A stretch of 64,000 bases of DNA from Maribacter polysaccharolyticus (GCF_028882255.1 NZ_JARBUY010000001.1:1-64000); one strand, 5' to 3'. Counted from the first letter of the stretch, positions 1 through 8,903 are shown. Numbers and translations: made by a program. Notes: generated by a model from the letters alone, not told the origin.

Positions 1-444
1 ATTTTGGTTTCAAATGCAACTTAAAAAGTGTAAACGATGTTTCTATAACTCTGTAAAGGATGTTTGTATATCGTACCGTATTACAATTAAAATGCGTAGT
101 CAATGCAATTATAATTTAGGTATTTAATTAACCGTTGTTTTGTAAGTTGAAAAGCCGATTGAAGGGTTTCAGACCTATTTTCAGTATCCGTGGGACCAAG
201 GGGATTACATAACACACTTCCCGAAGTTGGTGACCGACCCTCAAGGAATATGGGTCAATACGAAACATATGGGATAAGACTCGTGGCCGATGGGTGACCA
301 GAAAAATAACTTGAATCTAACAAGGTATCGTTAGGTGCCTTTTTATAAAATCGATTACATTAGGGGTGTTCAAAATGTGGGGCATCACTAAAATTCCATA
401 GGATGGGACCCCTGTAAAAAGAAACCAAAAAAAGACAATTTTTC
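1..444. other. Left-edge region without a recognisable gene
   Basis: This stretch is upstream of the phosphodiesterase gene. I see no convincing reading frame on either strand, no RNA gene and no clear TAnnTTTG promoter. A short open stretch around 180-290 on the plus strand ends in stops and matches nothing I recognise. It probably holds the promoter of the next gene or the decayed end of a gene outside the window. Confidence 0.4.
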
Positions 445-1731
445 ATGGGAAAAAGAAATTTTATTTATGCCTTTATCGTCCTGTTGGTCACGTTGAATTT
501 TTCAGCCTGTAAATCAGGATATAAGGTGACCGAACCTACAGTAACCCAAAATTCGGAAATCTCCCTTCAAAAACCCTATGTCATTTTAGTTTCCCTCGAT
601 GGCTTTCGATGGGATTATGTAGACAAATATAAGCCTCCGTACCTTACGGAATTCATACGGAACGGGGTACAGGCCGAGTCCTTGATTCCTTCCTTCCCGT
701 CCAAGACCTTTCCGAACCATTACACCATCGCCACAGGCATTTACCCAGACAAGCATGGTATTATAGCAAATACGTTTTACAGCTACAAGAAGGGGGTAAC
801 CTATAAAACCGGCAACAGGGAAATGGTCGAAGACGGCACTTTTTATGGTGGGACCCCGCTTTGGGTCCTGGCCGAAAAATCGGATATGGTTTCTGCCAGT
901 TACTTTTTCGTAGGATCAGAAGCCGATGTCAAAGGGGTGCACCCGACGTATTATCACAAATACGATGGCAAGATCGAAAATGAAGTTCGCGTTTCCGAAA
1001 CCTTGAAGTGGTTGCAGTTGCCTGAAAACGAACGTCCCCATATGATTACTTTGTATTTTTCCGATATGGATGATACCGGACATAAGTTCAGTCCCGATAA
1101 TGAAGAACGGATCAAAAAAGCCCTCTTTGCTTTGGATGAAAATCTGGGAACCCTGTTCAAAGGAGTGGCGGCAACCGGATTACCCGCAAATATCATCGTA
1201 GTCTCCGACCACGGTATGGCCACCTTGCCTACCACCCATATGATCCCTGTAGAGGAGATTAAGAACGACGGACTGTTCACGGTCATCAATAGTGGGGCGA
1301 TCCTGAACATCCATCCCAAGGAAACTACCACTACGGAAGCCGTGCTAGATTACTTAAAACAAAAGGAAGACCACTTTAAGGTCTATAGGACGGCAGATAC
1401 CCCCGGTTTTGAATACCAACCTAAAAACAAGGATTGGGGAAGCATTCAAATAATACCCGATTTTGGCTATTATTTTTCATCGAAAAAAGGTATCGAGAGT
1501 TTGGAAAAAAGGTCGGTCAGTAGGGTAGGTGTACATGGTTATGATCCCATATATAAGGATATGCATGGGATCTTCTATGCCAATGGTCCTTCATTTAAAA
1601 AAGGGTATGTGGCCCCAGCGGTAAAGAATATCCATATTTACCCTTTGATATGTGAAATACTGGGACTGGATATCCCAACGGATATTGATGGGGATCTGAA
1701 TGTCCTAAAAAGTGTTTTAAAAAGCGAGTGA
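445..1731 (+). CDS. Alkaline phosphatase-superfamily phosphodiesterase (NPP-type) lipoprotein
   Basis: The protein has 428 residues. It starts with a hydrophobic signal segment ending at a lipobox-like FSAC with Cys22, so it is probably a lipoprotein exposed to the periplasm or cell surface. The body has the nucleotide pyrophosphatase/phosphodiesterase signature: metal ligand Asp52 in LDGFRWDY, nucleophile Thr88 in FPSKTFPNHYTIATG, then DMDDTGH (about 207-213), SDHGMA (254-259) and GVHGYDP with His364. The family hydrolyses phosphodiester or pyrophosphate bonds with two zinc ions. The substrate (nucleotide, nucleotide sugar or lipid headgroup) cannot be read from the sequence. The start gives a normal signal peptide. 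It stands alone, with a long intergenic region after it. Confidence 0.88.
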   Translation: MGKRNFIYAFIVLLVTLNFSACKSGYKVTEPTVTQNSEISLQKPYVILVSLDGFRWDYVDKYKPPYLTEFIRNGVQAESLIPSFPSKTFPNHYTIATGIYPDKHGIIANTFYSYKKGVTYKTGNREMVEDGTFYGGTPLWVLAEKSDMVSASYFFVGSEADVKGVHPTYYHKYDGKIENEVRVSETLKWLQLPENERPHMITLYFSDMDDTGHKFSPDNEERIKKALFALDENLGTLFKGVAATGLPANIIVVSDHGMATLPTTHMIPVEEIKNDGLFTVINSGAILNIHPKETTTTEAVLDYLKQKEDHFKVYRTADTPGFEYQPKNKDWGSIQIIPDFGYYFSSKKGIESLEKRSVSRVGVHGYDPIYKDMHGIFYANGPSFKKGYVAPAVKNIHIYPLICEILGLDIPTDIDGDLNVLKSVLKSE

Positions 1732-2309
1732 AGGTGGTATTCGGGAATCGCGGTGTCTGTGAAATTGTTGGTTAGGAGCCCAAGTTGTTTGGTAACTCGT
1801 TGATTATAAGGTTTGAATTTTGTTTTTAAGAAGTTTTTTTTAGTTTTATAGGACTCCAACCCAAAGGGTATTGGTGCTTTAGGGGTTATGGCGGTTGATG
1901 GTGTTTACGGGCGCTTAATAAGCTAGTGGTTGGGGCTTGGCAATGGGTACCGATAACGACCATGATTTCAAAGGTTTCGAAGCCTTTGAAATCATCAAAA
2001 TAACCAAACAACATTCAATAACCAGAAAAACCAACCAACCTATGAAACCAATGTATTGGGCCTTAACGACAGCCTGCCTGTGACAGTTGGCGTAACTCCT
2101 TGTTGAATCCCCATATCATGGTGTTGTCCTACAAAGCCACATTGAACCCAAGCGGTTTTTAAACGGAACTTATGTCGTACCGGTCTACGGAAATGTGTAA
2201 AAAACCCAATAAACCCAATTCTTGGTCTTACCGCTAAAAATACCTGTGTTTATTGATCAAAGTTCAATGATAGGATCATTAACTTAGCCCTATAAGGGAG
2301 GTATCATCA
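1732..2309. other. Long intergenic region with one strong palindrome
   Basis: These 578 bases between the phosphodiesterase and the amidotransferase gene hold no ORF I would defend. The only clear structure is the palindrome at 1962-1995. The rest is AT-rich and low in codon-like structure, and may be a decayed gene plus a promoter region. Confidence 0.45.
1962..1995. terminator. Perfect 13-bp inverted repeat, possible terminator or protein-binding palindrome
   Basis: ATGATTTCAAAGG (1962-1974) pairs exactly with CCTTTGAAATCAT (1983-1995) around an 8-base loop containing TTCGAA, so the whole site is close to a 34-bp palindrome. A hairpin here could end transcription from the gene that stops at 1731. 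There is no clean T-run after it and it lies 230 bases past that stop, so an operator or a repeat element is equally possible. Confidence 0.45.
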
Positions 2310-2354
2310 TTGATGCCATCCGATTATGGGGTACTATTGAATAAACCGATTAAA

Positions 2355-3104
2355 ATGATTCTGATATTAAAAACAGGAACCACCTTTACCTCCATCAAAT
2401 CCCGCTATGGGGATTTTGAGGATTGGATCATAGGAAAAATGAATTTGAAAGCTGGTGAATATATAATCCATCCAACGGAAGACTATCAAAATATACCCCC
2501 TAATTATAGCTATAAGGGAATCGTCATTACAGGTTCACATGCCATGGTAACCGATATTGAGCCCCATGAAAGTAAAATGTGCAAATGGTTGCTAAATGCC
2601 CACAAAAAAGAAGTGCCCATTTTAGGCATTTGTTACGGACATCAGTTACTAAGTGCCCTGATGGGGGGTATGGTAACCTACAATGCTAGGGGAACGGTAA
2701 TAGGTTCGGAAAACACCTGTTTAACACAAGCAGGTCTGGAAGATAAACTACTCGGCGGGTTTTCACCCATCTTTAAAGTCTATAAGGCCCATAAGCAGAG
2801 TGCATCTAAATTGCCCAAGTCCGCTGAGATTCTTGCGAAAAACGAATCAGGAATGATCGATGCATTTAGATGGAACAAAAATACATGGGGCATTCAATTC
2901 CACCCCGAATTTGATCAAAATATCACCAAAGCATACATCAATGAACTATCCTTGGAACTTGTGAATGAAGGGCAAGATGCCTTAAAGTTGGCCAATGCGG
3001 TCGTTGAAATGGATTATGGTACGCGAATATTACAATGTTTTAAACGGATTGCGGACAATACTTCACGAATAATAGAGCGCAACCAAAGTTCAAATAATGG
3101 ATAA
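2355..3104 (+). CDS. Class I glutamine amidotransferase-like protein
   Basis: From the ATG at 2355 the protein has 249 residues. It shows the class I (triad) glutamine amidotransferase pattern: nucleophile Cys93 in GICYGHQLL and the His183/Glu185 pair in QFHPEF. Such domains release ammonia from glutamine, or cut gamma-glutamyl bonds in the stand-alone hydrolase branch. I see no synthetase domain, so this is a free-standing GATase whose acceptor is unknown. I chose 2355 because the beta-strand MILILKTG is where the domain starts. An in-frame ATG at 2313, with a GGGAGG about 12 bases upstream, is a real alternative. The oxygenase 153 bases downstream on the same strand may be functionally linked. 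Confidence 0.8.
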   Translation: MILILKTGTTFTSIKSRYGDFEDWIIGKMNLKAGEYIIHPTEDYQNIPPNYSYKGIVITGSHAMVTDIEPHESKMCKWLLNAHKKEVPILGICYGHQLLSALMGGMVTYNARGTVIGSENTCLTQAGLEDKLLGGFSPIFKVYKAHKQSASKLPKSAEILAKNESGMIDAFRWNKNTWGIQFHPEFDQNITKAYINELSLELVNEGQDALKLANAVVEMDYGTRILQCFKRIADNTSRIIERNQSSNNG

Positions 3105-3257
3105 AACCCAATGGCCAAAGCGATAACAGGAAGTTTTATACAACCATAGTTCGCATCTATAATAGTTCGTAAAAAAAATATTATTTTAGGCAATGAAGTG
3201 GGGTATTGCCACTGATACTAACCAAACCGTTGTGGTTTATTTTTTAAATAGTAGTGT

Positions 3258-4043
3258 ATGAAAGACATTTCCGATATCATTAACTTACAACGGTATCCAA
3301 TTAACGACTTGGAAGGGTTTGCCACCGAATGCCATGAAAAATTAAAAGAGCATGGATCTGTGGTCCTGCCCGATTTTATTGGTCCGCATGCATTGAAAGG
3401 GATAAAGGAAGAAGCCGAAGAAAAGAAACATCTTGCATTTTTTTCCGATAAGACCCATACGCCTTATTTATCTCCATCAGATCCCGATTATCCAATCGAT
3501 CACCCGAGAAATAGACAGGTCGTCAGTACCAAAGGATGTATTACAGACGATCAGGTAGGTGAAAATTCAGCCTTAAGAATTTTGTATGATTCCAAGAAAT
3601 TCAGGCAGTTCCTATGCACTGTTTTGGGAGAGTCAGCGCTTTTCCCATACGAGGACCCACTTTCTTCGATCAATGTCCATTATCATAAAACCGGACAAGA
3701 ATTGGGATGGCACTTTGACAATTCATCATTTGCCATAACCTTAATGATCCAATCGGCCGAATCCGGTGGGCAAGTAGAGTACGTAAAGCAACTCCGAAAC
3801 TCGGAAATAGGGGACATGAATTTTGATGGTGTAGGGAAGGTTTTGGACGGAATCACGAAACCTGTTCAATTGGCCCAGACGGAAGGCGCCCTTGTTTTGT
3901 TCAGAGGGCGTGATACCATCCATCGTGTTACCCCCAATACAGGTAACCGCGATCGGATTTTGGTCGTTCTGGCGTACAATACCGAACCTGGTATTTCTTT
4001 ATCTGAGGAAGCCAGACTCACTTTTTATGGTAGGGAGATGTAA
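3258..4043 (+). CDS. 2-oxoglutarate/Fe(II)-dependent oxygenase, BesD/HalD-like, hydroxylase type
   Basis: The protein has 261 residues. The facial triad appears as His152-x-Asp154 in GWHFDNS and His222 in DTIHRVTP, with a following Arg (RDRILVV) for 2-oxoglutarate. The layout, with VHYHKTGQELGWHFD followed by RGRDTIHRVTPNTG, resembles the family containing the free-amino-acid halogenase BesD and related hydroxylases. Halogenases replace the Asp by Gly. Here Asp is kept, so hydroxylation of a free amino acid is the better guess. The family link is from memory of its motifs and is inference. It may be co-expressed with the amidotransferase upstream. Confidence 0.72.
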   Translation: MKDISDIINLQRYPINDLEGFATECHEKLKEHGSVVLPDFIGPHALKGIKEEAEEKKHLAFFSDKTHTPYLSPSDPDYPIDHPRNRQVVSTKGCITDDQVGENSALRILYDSKKFRQFLCTVLGESALFPYEDPLSSINVHYHKTGQELGWHFDNSSFAITLMIQSAESGGQVEYVKQLRNSEIGDMNFDGVGKVLDGITKPVQLAQTEGALVLFRGRDTIHRVTPNTGNRDRILVVLAYNTEPGISLSEEARLTFYGREM

Positions 4044-4225
4044 TACATTATTATTTCACTGCCTGAGAGACCTTTGGCGAAATTACTACAGAACATAGCT
4101 AAAAGTATGGTATCGTAAAAAGTCCTCCCGATTAGGGCTGCAACACGATAGAAGGAATCGTCGGACTTCGAAAATAGGATTGAAAGGCTTACCTAGGGAA
4201 AAAAATTGCAAACTATCCTTAAATA

Positions 4226-4279
4226 GGATTGCCAGTCATGATCGCAGGCGGTATTCCTATCGATCGGGACTGGCAATCC
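4226..4279. terminator. Long-loop inverted repeat between convergent genes, likely bidirectional terminator
   Basis: GGATTGCCAGTC (4226-4237) is exactly complementary to GACTGGCAATCC (4268-4279), with a 30-base loop. A short T-run follows at 4285-4290. The site lies between the oxygenase gene and the oppositely oriented small secreted protein gene, where a shared terminator is expected. The loop is longer than in a textbook terminator. Confidence 0.5.
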
Positions 4280-4322
4280 ATTCCATTTTTTAGTACTAAA
4301 ATAAGTAGCCTACTTTTTCGAA

Positions 4323-4910
4323 TTATAATTCTATATAATCGGTAAAAGTCCTTCCCTCCATTTCAGTTACTACTTTGTAATTTCCTTTTTCAATTTTATT
4401 CAATTCATAAATCCTACAAATATCCTTGGTATTTTCCAGGGTTTCGGAGTTTATGAGTTTATAGCCGTTATCATCATAATAGATGTTGATTTTCAAAGAA
4501 CGTGCCACTGTGGAAGGGCTTGAGACATAAACGAGATTTTCCTTCGACTTAACAAATGGCCGGAGTACGATCGTTTCATGATCCTTTTTTAGACTCACTG
4601 CGGTGGCTTGTACCGTAAAAGGTATGGTTTTGATTTTTAGGTCGTCGACCAATTCAAAAAAGTAATCTCCATCAGGAAGTGACGTTAAATCAAATGTTTT
4701 GATGTAGTTTCCGGAATTCCGGATCGTTTCACGATAAAGGACAGCTCCATAGACATCCTTAACAGAGAGTTTATTTCCTTGTTTGACATTGCTCAATGTC
4801 AATCTTGTTTTTGGGTTATCATCCAAAACTTCTTTAGTTGGATTTGCGTTTACAAATAAGGTAGTAAACAACACTATAACTACCAGACCGGTCTTAATTA
4901 AATTTTTCAT
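4323..4910 (-). CDS. Small secreted protein of unknown function
   Basis: From the ATG at 4910 the protein has 195 residues with a clear signal peptide (MKNLIKTGLVVIVLFTTLFVNA). An upstream extension to 4994 would bury this signal and is rejected. The mature part is beta-rich, with a segment (NVKQGNKLSVKDVYGAVLY followed by TSLPDGDYFFEL) reminiscent of the short Ig-like or sorting-type domains common at the ends of secreted Bacteroidota proteins. I recognise no enzyme motif. It is transcribed alone towards the terminator at 4226-4279. Confidence 0.6.
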   Translation of the reverse strand: MKNLIKTGLVVIVLFTTLFVNANPTKEVLDDNPKTRLTLSNVKQGNKLSVKDVYGAVLYRETIRNSGNYIKTFDLTSLPDGDYFFELVDDLKIKTIPFTVQATAVSLKKDHETIVLRPFVKSKENLVYVSSPSTVARSLKINIYYDDNGYKLINSETLENTKDICRIYELNKIEKGNYKVVTEMEGRTFTDYIEL

Positions 4911-4938
4911 AGTATAAATATTTAATTTATTTACAGGA

Positions 4939-4946
4939 CAAATGTA
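4939..4946 (-). promoter_or_regulatory. Putative -7 promoter element of the small secreted protein gene
   Basis: Read on the minus strand this is TACATTTG, a match to the Bacteroidota TAnnTTTG -7 element, 28 bases upstream of the ATG at 4910. A TTG lies further upstream (4973-4975), but its 26-base spacing is longer than usual. Confidence 0.45.
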
Positions 4947-5086
4947 GGGGCGATTAGAATGTTTAAAAACATCAAGTTTGACCAGTTTATACACAATATT
5001 AACCCTTAAATACTGTCAAGTTTACAAAAAGGGCAATATAAGCTAGAATAAAGTTAATTTTGTGTAATTCTTTCCTAGGAAGACAT

Positions 5087-5094
5087 TATCTTTG
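5087..5094 (+). promoter_or_regulatory. Putative promoter of the AraC-family gene
   Basis: TATCTTTG matches the TAnnTTTG -7 element, 19 bases before the ATG at 5114. A TTG at 5060-5062 could be the -33 element, with 24 bases between them, at the long end of the usual range. Confidence 0.5.
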
Positions 5095-5113
5095 ACAAAT
5101 AAATTAGGATATA

Positions 5114-5986
5114 ATGATTTTAAATAAACCGGTATATAAAAAATTAAATTCTGAATTCGGAAATTCGATTCTTATGGTACAACGTACCGAACGGTTGGAT
5201 AGTAAAACTGCCTTTTGGCACTTTCATCCCGAATTGGAGTTACACTATGTGAATAAAGGACATGGCAAGCGACATGTAGGAAACCATATCTCTTATTTCA
5301 ATAATAGCCAATTACTTTTATTAGGGGAGAATCTTCCCCATAAGGGCTTTACCGATGGTATAACGAACAACGGGATGGAAACCATCATTCAATTTAAAAA
5401 GGACTTTTTGGGGGATGCTTTTTTTGAAGTCCCTGAAATGAAGAACATCAAAACCCTTTTTGAGAAGGCCAATAAAGGATTGTTGTTCAATCCGATTGTC
5501 AAAAAGGAAATCGGGCCAAAAATCGAGGAATTGGTAAATTATCAAGGATATGAAAAAATCATAAAGTTTTTGGATGTACTCCACGATTTGTCCCTGACCG
5601 ATGATTATAGGATCCTCAATCCGGAAGGATTCAATTTTGAGGTGGAACCACAGAACACTTTAAAAATCGATATTATCTATAAATATGTAAACAACAACTT
5701 TAAAAGTCAGATCGCTTTAGAAGAAGTTGCGGACGCCGTTAGTATGACCGTTCCTTCATTTTGTAGATATTTCAAAAGGGTAACAGGAAAGACGTTTACG
5801 AAATTGGTGAATGAATATCGGGTAGTACATGCTACCAAATTATTACAGGAAAGCCAACTCGGTATTACCGATATATGTTATGAATGTGGATTCAACAGTT
5901 TTTCCCATTTTAATAAAATGTTCAAAGAAATTACCGGGGAAAGTGCTTCAAAGTATAGGAGTAATTTAAAGACTCTTGTACAATAG
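5114..5986 (+). CDS. AraC-family transcriptional regulator
   Basis: The protein has 290 residues. The N-terminal half (about 1-130) is cupin-like, with the FHPELELHYVNKGHGKRHVGN pattern typical of sugar or small-ligand sensing AraC proteins. The C-terminal part (about 185-285) holds the two helix-turn-helix motifs, ending in GFNSFSHFNKMFKEITGESASKYR. The ligand and targets cannot be read from the sequence. No catabolic genes sit beside it, because the gene is followed by a non-coding stretch and then the mobile element. Confidence 0.88.
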   Translation: MILNKPVYKKLNSEFGNSILMVQRTERLDSKTAFWHFHPELELHYVNKGHGKRHVGNHISYFNNSQLLLLGENLPHKGFTDGITNNGMETIIQFKKDFLGDAFFEVPEMKNIKTLFEKANKGLLFNPIVKKEIGPKIEELVNYQGYEKIIKFLDVLHDLSLTDDYRILNPEGFNFEVEPQNTLKIDIIYKYVNNNFKSQIALEEVADAVSMTVPSFCRYFKRVTGKTFTKLVNEYRVVHATKLLQESQLGITDICYECGFNSFSHFNKMFKEITGESASKYRSNLKTLVQ

Positions 5987-6286
5987 TCCAAACCGTACGA
6001 TAGCATCCGTTTTGTTGTTTATGGGAGCGTGAAAGAATTTGCAATTGAGGTGATTTCGTCCCCATAGGCCGCAAAGTACACGGATTGGGTGTATTGTATT
6101 TCCTTGTAGGGTGGCACTGGATTTACGATAGGTTTGGACTTTGTCCAAAAGCGTTTACAGCACATTGATCGTGCATCCCCAAAGGAAATCCCGGGCAAGC
6201 ATGTAAACCATAATCTGCCCAGCGTGTTACGTTTATTGTTTCCTTCCGCCTCCTTGAAGGGAGCTTCGGAGTCTGCGGAAAACAAA
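5987..6286. other. Non-coding or decayed stretch before the integration site
   Basis: Overlapping ORFs exist on both strands here (for example a 91-codon minus frame, 6019-6294), but none has a recognisable motif, a start context or a neighbour that supports it. Some blocks look protein-like without being intact, so a gene remnant is possible. The stretch ends at the hairpin at 6287-6312. Confidence 0.4.
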
Positions 6287-6312
6287 AAACCCATAACTTT
6301 CGTTATGGGTTT
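6287..6312 (-). terminator. Orphaned native terminator of the tRNA-Ser gene
   Basis: AAACCCATAAC (6287-6297) pairs with GTTATGGGTTT (6302-6312). On the minus strand the loop reads GAAA, a stable tetraloop, and the stem is followed by a T-rich tract (complement of 6281-6289). It lies just outside the left copy of the att repeat and points the same way as tRNA-Ser. After excision it would stand immediately downstream of the tRNA, so I read it as the tRNA's original terminator, separated by the insertion. Confidence 0.7.
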
Positions 6313-6318
6313 CCTTTT

Positions 6319-6331
6319 GCGGAGAAAGAGG
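6319..6331. repeat. Left att core of the integrative element
   Basis: GCGGAGAAAGAGG is identical to 24128-24140, which is the 3' end of tRNA-Ser on the minus strand. The copies differ immediately on the inner right side (AACTATCC here, GATTCGAA in the tRNA). A duplicated tRNA 3' end is the standard product of integrase-mediated insertion, so this is the distal att site. Confidence 0.82.
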
Positions 6332-6392
6332 AACTATCCATAAACTTAAACACACCTATTTCATTGGGTTTTTGAGAGGTTTATATTTATTA

Positions 6393-6412
6393 TACGCACC
6401 GAAATACGCACC
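6393..6412 (+). repeat. Two direct copies of the TACGCACC motif, candidate integrase arm sites (left end)
   Basis: TACGCACC occurs at 6393-6400 (followed by GA) and again at 6405-6412, 12 bp apart, about 60 bp inside the left att core. The same motif occurs three times at the right end near the integrase. The rest of 6332-6638 is AT-rich and holds no gene. Clusters of a short motif at both ends of an element are typical of arm-type integrase or excisionase binding sites. Confidence 0.6.
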
Positions 6413-6638
6413 TCATATTATTTGTTCATCTAATTGAATTCAAAACATACTAAATTATCTCAAAAATTATAAAGTATTTTTCTCTAAAACAATCTCATTA
6501 GTTTGTTTTTAATAAAATAAATCAACTTTCAGTTTAGTTTTTAGTGTTTTTTTAAACACATTATTGCAGGGGATTTTTTTGATATTTTACAATAGATAGA
6601 GGAGCAAAGGGGAGAGAAATAATTGTTTTCCTACACTT

Positions 6639-7985
6639 TTAATTTGTAGTTTGAAATTGCTTTCCCTTTACAGTTAATTTATACCGTTGTTTACTGCTTT
6701 TAGGTTTGTCCGGTATAGTCATTTCAATTAATTCTGCATCAAGGGCAGGCTGTAAATAATTATATAGAAATGTCGGACGGTGTTTTATATCTGCCAAATT
6801 CATTAACTCTGTCGTTGTATATTCATTCTGATCTACTTTTGAGAGTAATTTTAGAACTTGTTCGGTAACTTGTTCGGTAACTTGTTCGGTAACTTGTTCG
6901 GTAACCTTTTCAGAAGCAGGAAACGTCATTCTGGTAAAGTTATCCATAAATTTAAAACATTCTTTTCCGTAACTTTCCAAAATTCTTGGAACACCAGACC
7001 CCAATTGCTCTACCAATTCCAAATCCCTATAAACACGCATTAGTTCTTTATTTCTTGGGATGGAAACGCCTTCAAAAAAATCCATTTCACTTAATCCTTC
7101 CGGTAATGAACCAGCTGAAGTTATTTCAATTCTATCGTCAAATATTTCAAACTTTGGTGGGACTTCACGGGTATAGTCGTTATGGACTATCGCATTGTAT
7201 ATGGCTTCCCTTAAGGCAATAGGGTTCCATAACTTCCGTTCAATCCGTTGCTTTGATGTGATGGTTGCAAAAGTTGTATTTTCTACTGCAATTTTATCCA
7301 ATACACTTTTTGTTGCCTTAATAAGGGAACAATATCCATATTCGTTGTTTTCTATTAACTCTACTCTGTTTAGACCTTTATATTTTGCTACTTTAATGGA
7401 TACATTATTAACATCTGCTAAAAGGTATGCCGCATAATTTAAAAAACCATCTTCGGTAAGAAGTTCTAAGTTCTTTTTAAACTGTTTGTTAAGAGGTTTA
7501 CCATTTTCCTGGTAATAGATATGAAGCTGTTCAAAATTCAAGTCTTGACGATGCGATTTTATCTTTCCTATGGAGTTACGGGTACGGCTAGCAAAAAGTT
7601 TATCAATCATAGCTTGTGGCATGGGTTCGGCTGCCGTACCAACACGAATAAAACTGCCTTTTTCGGTCATGCCGTATTTCTTTTTGAAATAGGGTTTCTC
7701 ACTACCACCGGCGACGATAATTTTAATAATGTTTTTGCCAATACGCTCTTCAACTACAACATCGAATAACCCCATAGCAGAAGGAGCGATGTTGTTTTTG
7801 ATGCGATCTTTAATTTTAAGCATGTCACCGTCAATATCACCCACACCAAGTGTTTCCCCTTTCTTATCAATACCAATATAGATTAGCCCACCTTCCAAAT
7901 AATTAAGGAAAGCAATTACTTCTTTTTCCAAATCCAGATCTTTGGTTAATTTTTCTTTGTATTCTATACGGTTTGTTTCAGACAT
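6639..7985 (-). CDS. AlbA_2/Schlafen-like DNA-binding and ATPase-domain protein
   Basis: The protein has 448 residues. Residues about 10-130 fit the AlbA_2 (Schlafen-type, divergent AAA_4) domain, with FLNYLEGGLIYIGID and a conserved GSFIRVG segment. The middle (about 250-345) has the GHKL-like domain seen in this family (REAIYNAIVHNDY, ELVEQLGSGVPRI). The C-terminus is a winged-helix-like region preceded by four copies of TEQV. Proteins of this type are often carried by mobile elements and restriction islands, where they are suspected regulators or defence effectors. It lies downstream of the restriction operon with a 204-bp gap and may have its own promoter. Confidence 0.75.
   Translation of the reverse strand: MSETNRIEYKEKLTKDLDLEKEVIAFLNYLEGGLIYIGIDKKGETLGVGDIDGDMLKIKDRIKNNIAPSAMGLFDVVVEERIGKNIIKIIVAGGSEKPYFKKKYGMTEKGSFIRVGTAAEPMPQAMIDKLFASRTRNSIGKIKSHRQDLNFEQLHIYYQENGKPLNKQFKKNLELLTEDGFLNYAAYLLADVNNVSIKVAKYKGLNRVELIENNEYGYCSLIKATKSVLDKIAVENTTFATITSKQRIERKLWNPIALREAIYNAIVHNDYTREVPPKFEIFDDRIEITSAGSLPEGLSEMDFFEGVSIPRNKELMRVYRDLELVEQLGSGVPRILESYGKECFKFMDNFTRMTFPASEKVTEQVTEQVTEQVTEQVLKLLSKVDQNEYTTTELMNLADIKHRPTFLYNYLQPALDAELIEMTIPDKPKSSKQRYKLTVKGKQFQTTN
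6855..6902 (-). repeat. Four perfect 12-bp tandem repeats inside the AlbA_2 gene
   Basis: AACTTGTTCGGT is repeated exactly four times and encodes four VTEQ units (roughly residues 362-377) on the minus strand. The unit is a multiple of three, so slippage would lengthen or shorten the linker without shifting the frame. The repeat separates the ATPase-like part from the C-terminal winged-helix part. Confidence 0.9.
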
Positions 7986-8189
7986 TGATAATGATTCTTA
8001 AAGACTGTAAAAATAACTACTTATATAAAAAGAAGAAATAAGATCTTCAATTATGTTTCTATCTTTATCATTACAGGCATCGGAAAATCTACTCCAATTA
8101 ATATTATTTCATACAATCCAAGGATGTAAGTGTAAATTCTAGATGTTATAATTATAGAATAAATAACTTGTTCTATTATTTGCAATTTC

Positions 8190-8903
8190 TTAATAAGCCA
8201 CAGGCAAATTATCCAATTCTCTTTTATATGTTTTCCAATTTGGCATAAACTTGTCTAAAAGCCCTTTAAAATGGTCGTTGTGATTACGTTCAAAAAAATG
8301 CATTAACTCGTGAACTATAACATACTCCAAGCAATGCCTTGGTTTTTTTGCTAGCTCAAGATTCAATAATATTTTTCGTTTTTCGATATTACAAGAACCC
8401 CATCTAGTTCGCATTTTTTTAATATCCCAATTTTCGCAGTTTAAACCAGTTTTCTCTTCCCAGATTTTAATAATGTCTGGCACAATTTCTTTTAAATGGT
8501 TTCTATACCATTCATTGAAAACTTTTTCTTTGGCTTCAATGGTCGCTTTTGGACTAATATATAATTCCAAATAGCTTTTGTTTTTAATTTTTAATTCGTG
8601 CTTACCATACCGTTCTATAACTTTCAATAAATAACGCTTACCATCGAAGTAATGACTTTCGCCTGTAATATATTCTCTTGAAGTTTCACGTAATTGCTGA
8701 TAAAAGTTTTTTTGATGCTTTTTTATCCATCTAATCTTACTAATAGCAAAAAGCCTAATGGCTTCGTCATTAACCTCTTTCGGCGATGCTATACGGATTC
8801 TTCCAGTTGGTGGATAAACAGCCAAGTGCATATTCTTGATGTCCTTTTTCACGACGTCAATAGTTAAGTCCAAAACTTGTATTTGCGCTTCTTTAATACT
8901 CAT
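8190..8903 (-). CDS. YgjP-type M48-like zinc metallopeptidase attached to the type I RM operon
   Basis: The protein has 237 residues with the zinc-protease signature HELMH (198-202) and a downstream His208 in RNHND, in the fold known as DUF45/YgjP. The upstream motif MRTRWGSCN is also typical of the family. Its start overlaps the end of hsdR by 11 bp, so the two are translationally coupled. This small metallopeptidase is frequently found at the end of type I restriction operons, where its role is not settled. Possible jobs are turnover of the restriction subunit or an independent defence function; both are inference. Confidence 0.82.
   Translation of the reverse strand: MSIKEAQIQVLDLTIDVVKKDIKNMHLAVYPPTGRIRIASPKEVNDEAIRLFAISKIRWIKKHQKNFYQQLRETSREYITGESHYFDGKRYLLKVIERYGKHELKIKNKSYLELYISPKATIEAKEKVFNEWYRNHLKEIVPDIIKIWEEKTGLNCENWDIKKMRTRWGSCNIEKRKILLNLELAKKPRHCLEYVIVHELMHFFERNHNDHFKGLLDKFMPNWKTYKRELDNLPVAY

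Noticed and set aside
6019-6294. Minus-strand ORF of 91 codons next to the integration site
   Set aside because: It runs into the hairpin, overlaps opposing frames and has no motif, conserved start or neighbour. It may be a remnant but I cannot support it as a gene.
6855-6902. Possible CRISPR-like array because of regular repeats
   Set aside because: The 12-bp units are directly adjacent without spacers and encode a protein repeat, so this is a coding tandem repeat. No CRISPR array or cas gene was seen in the window.
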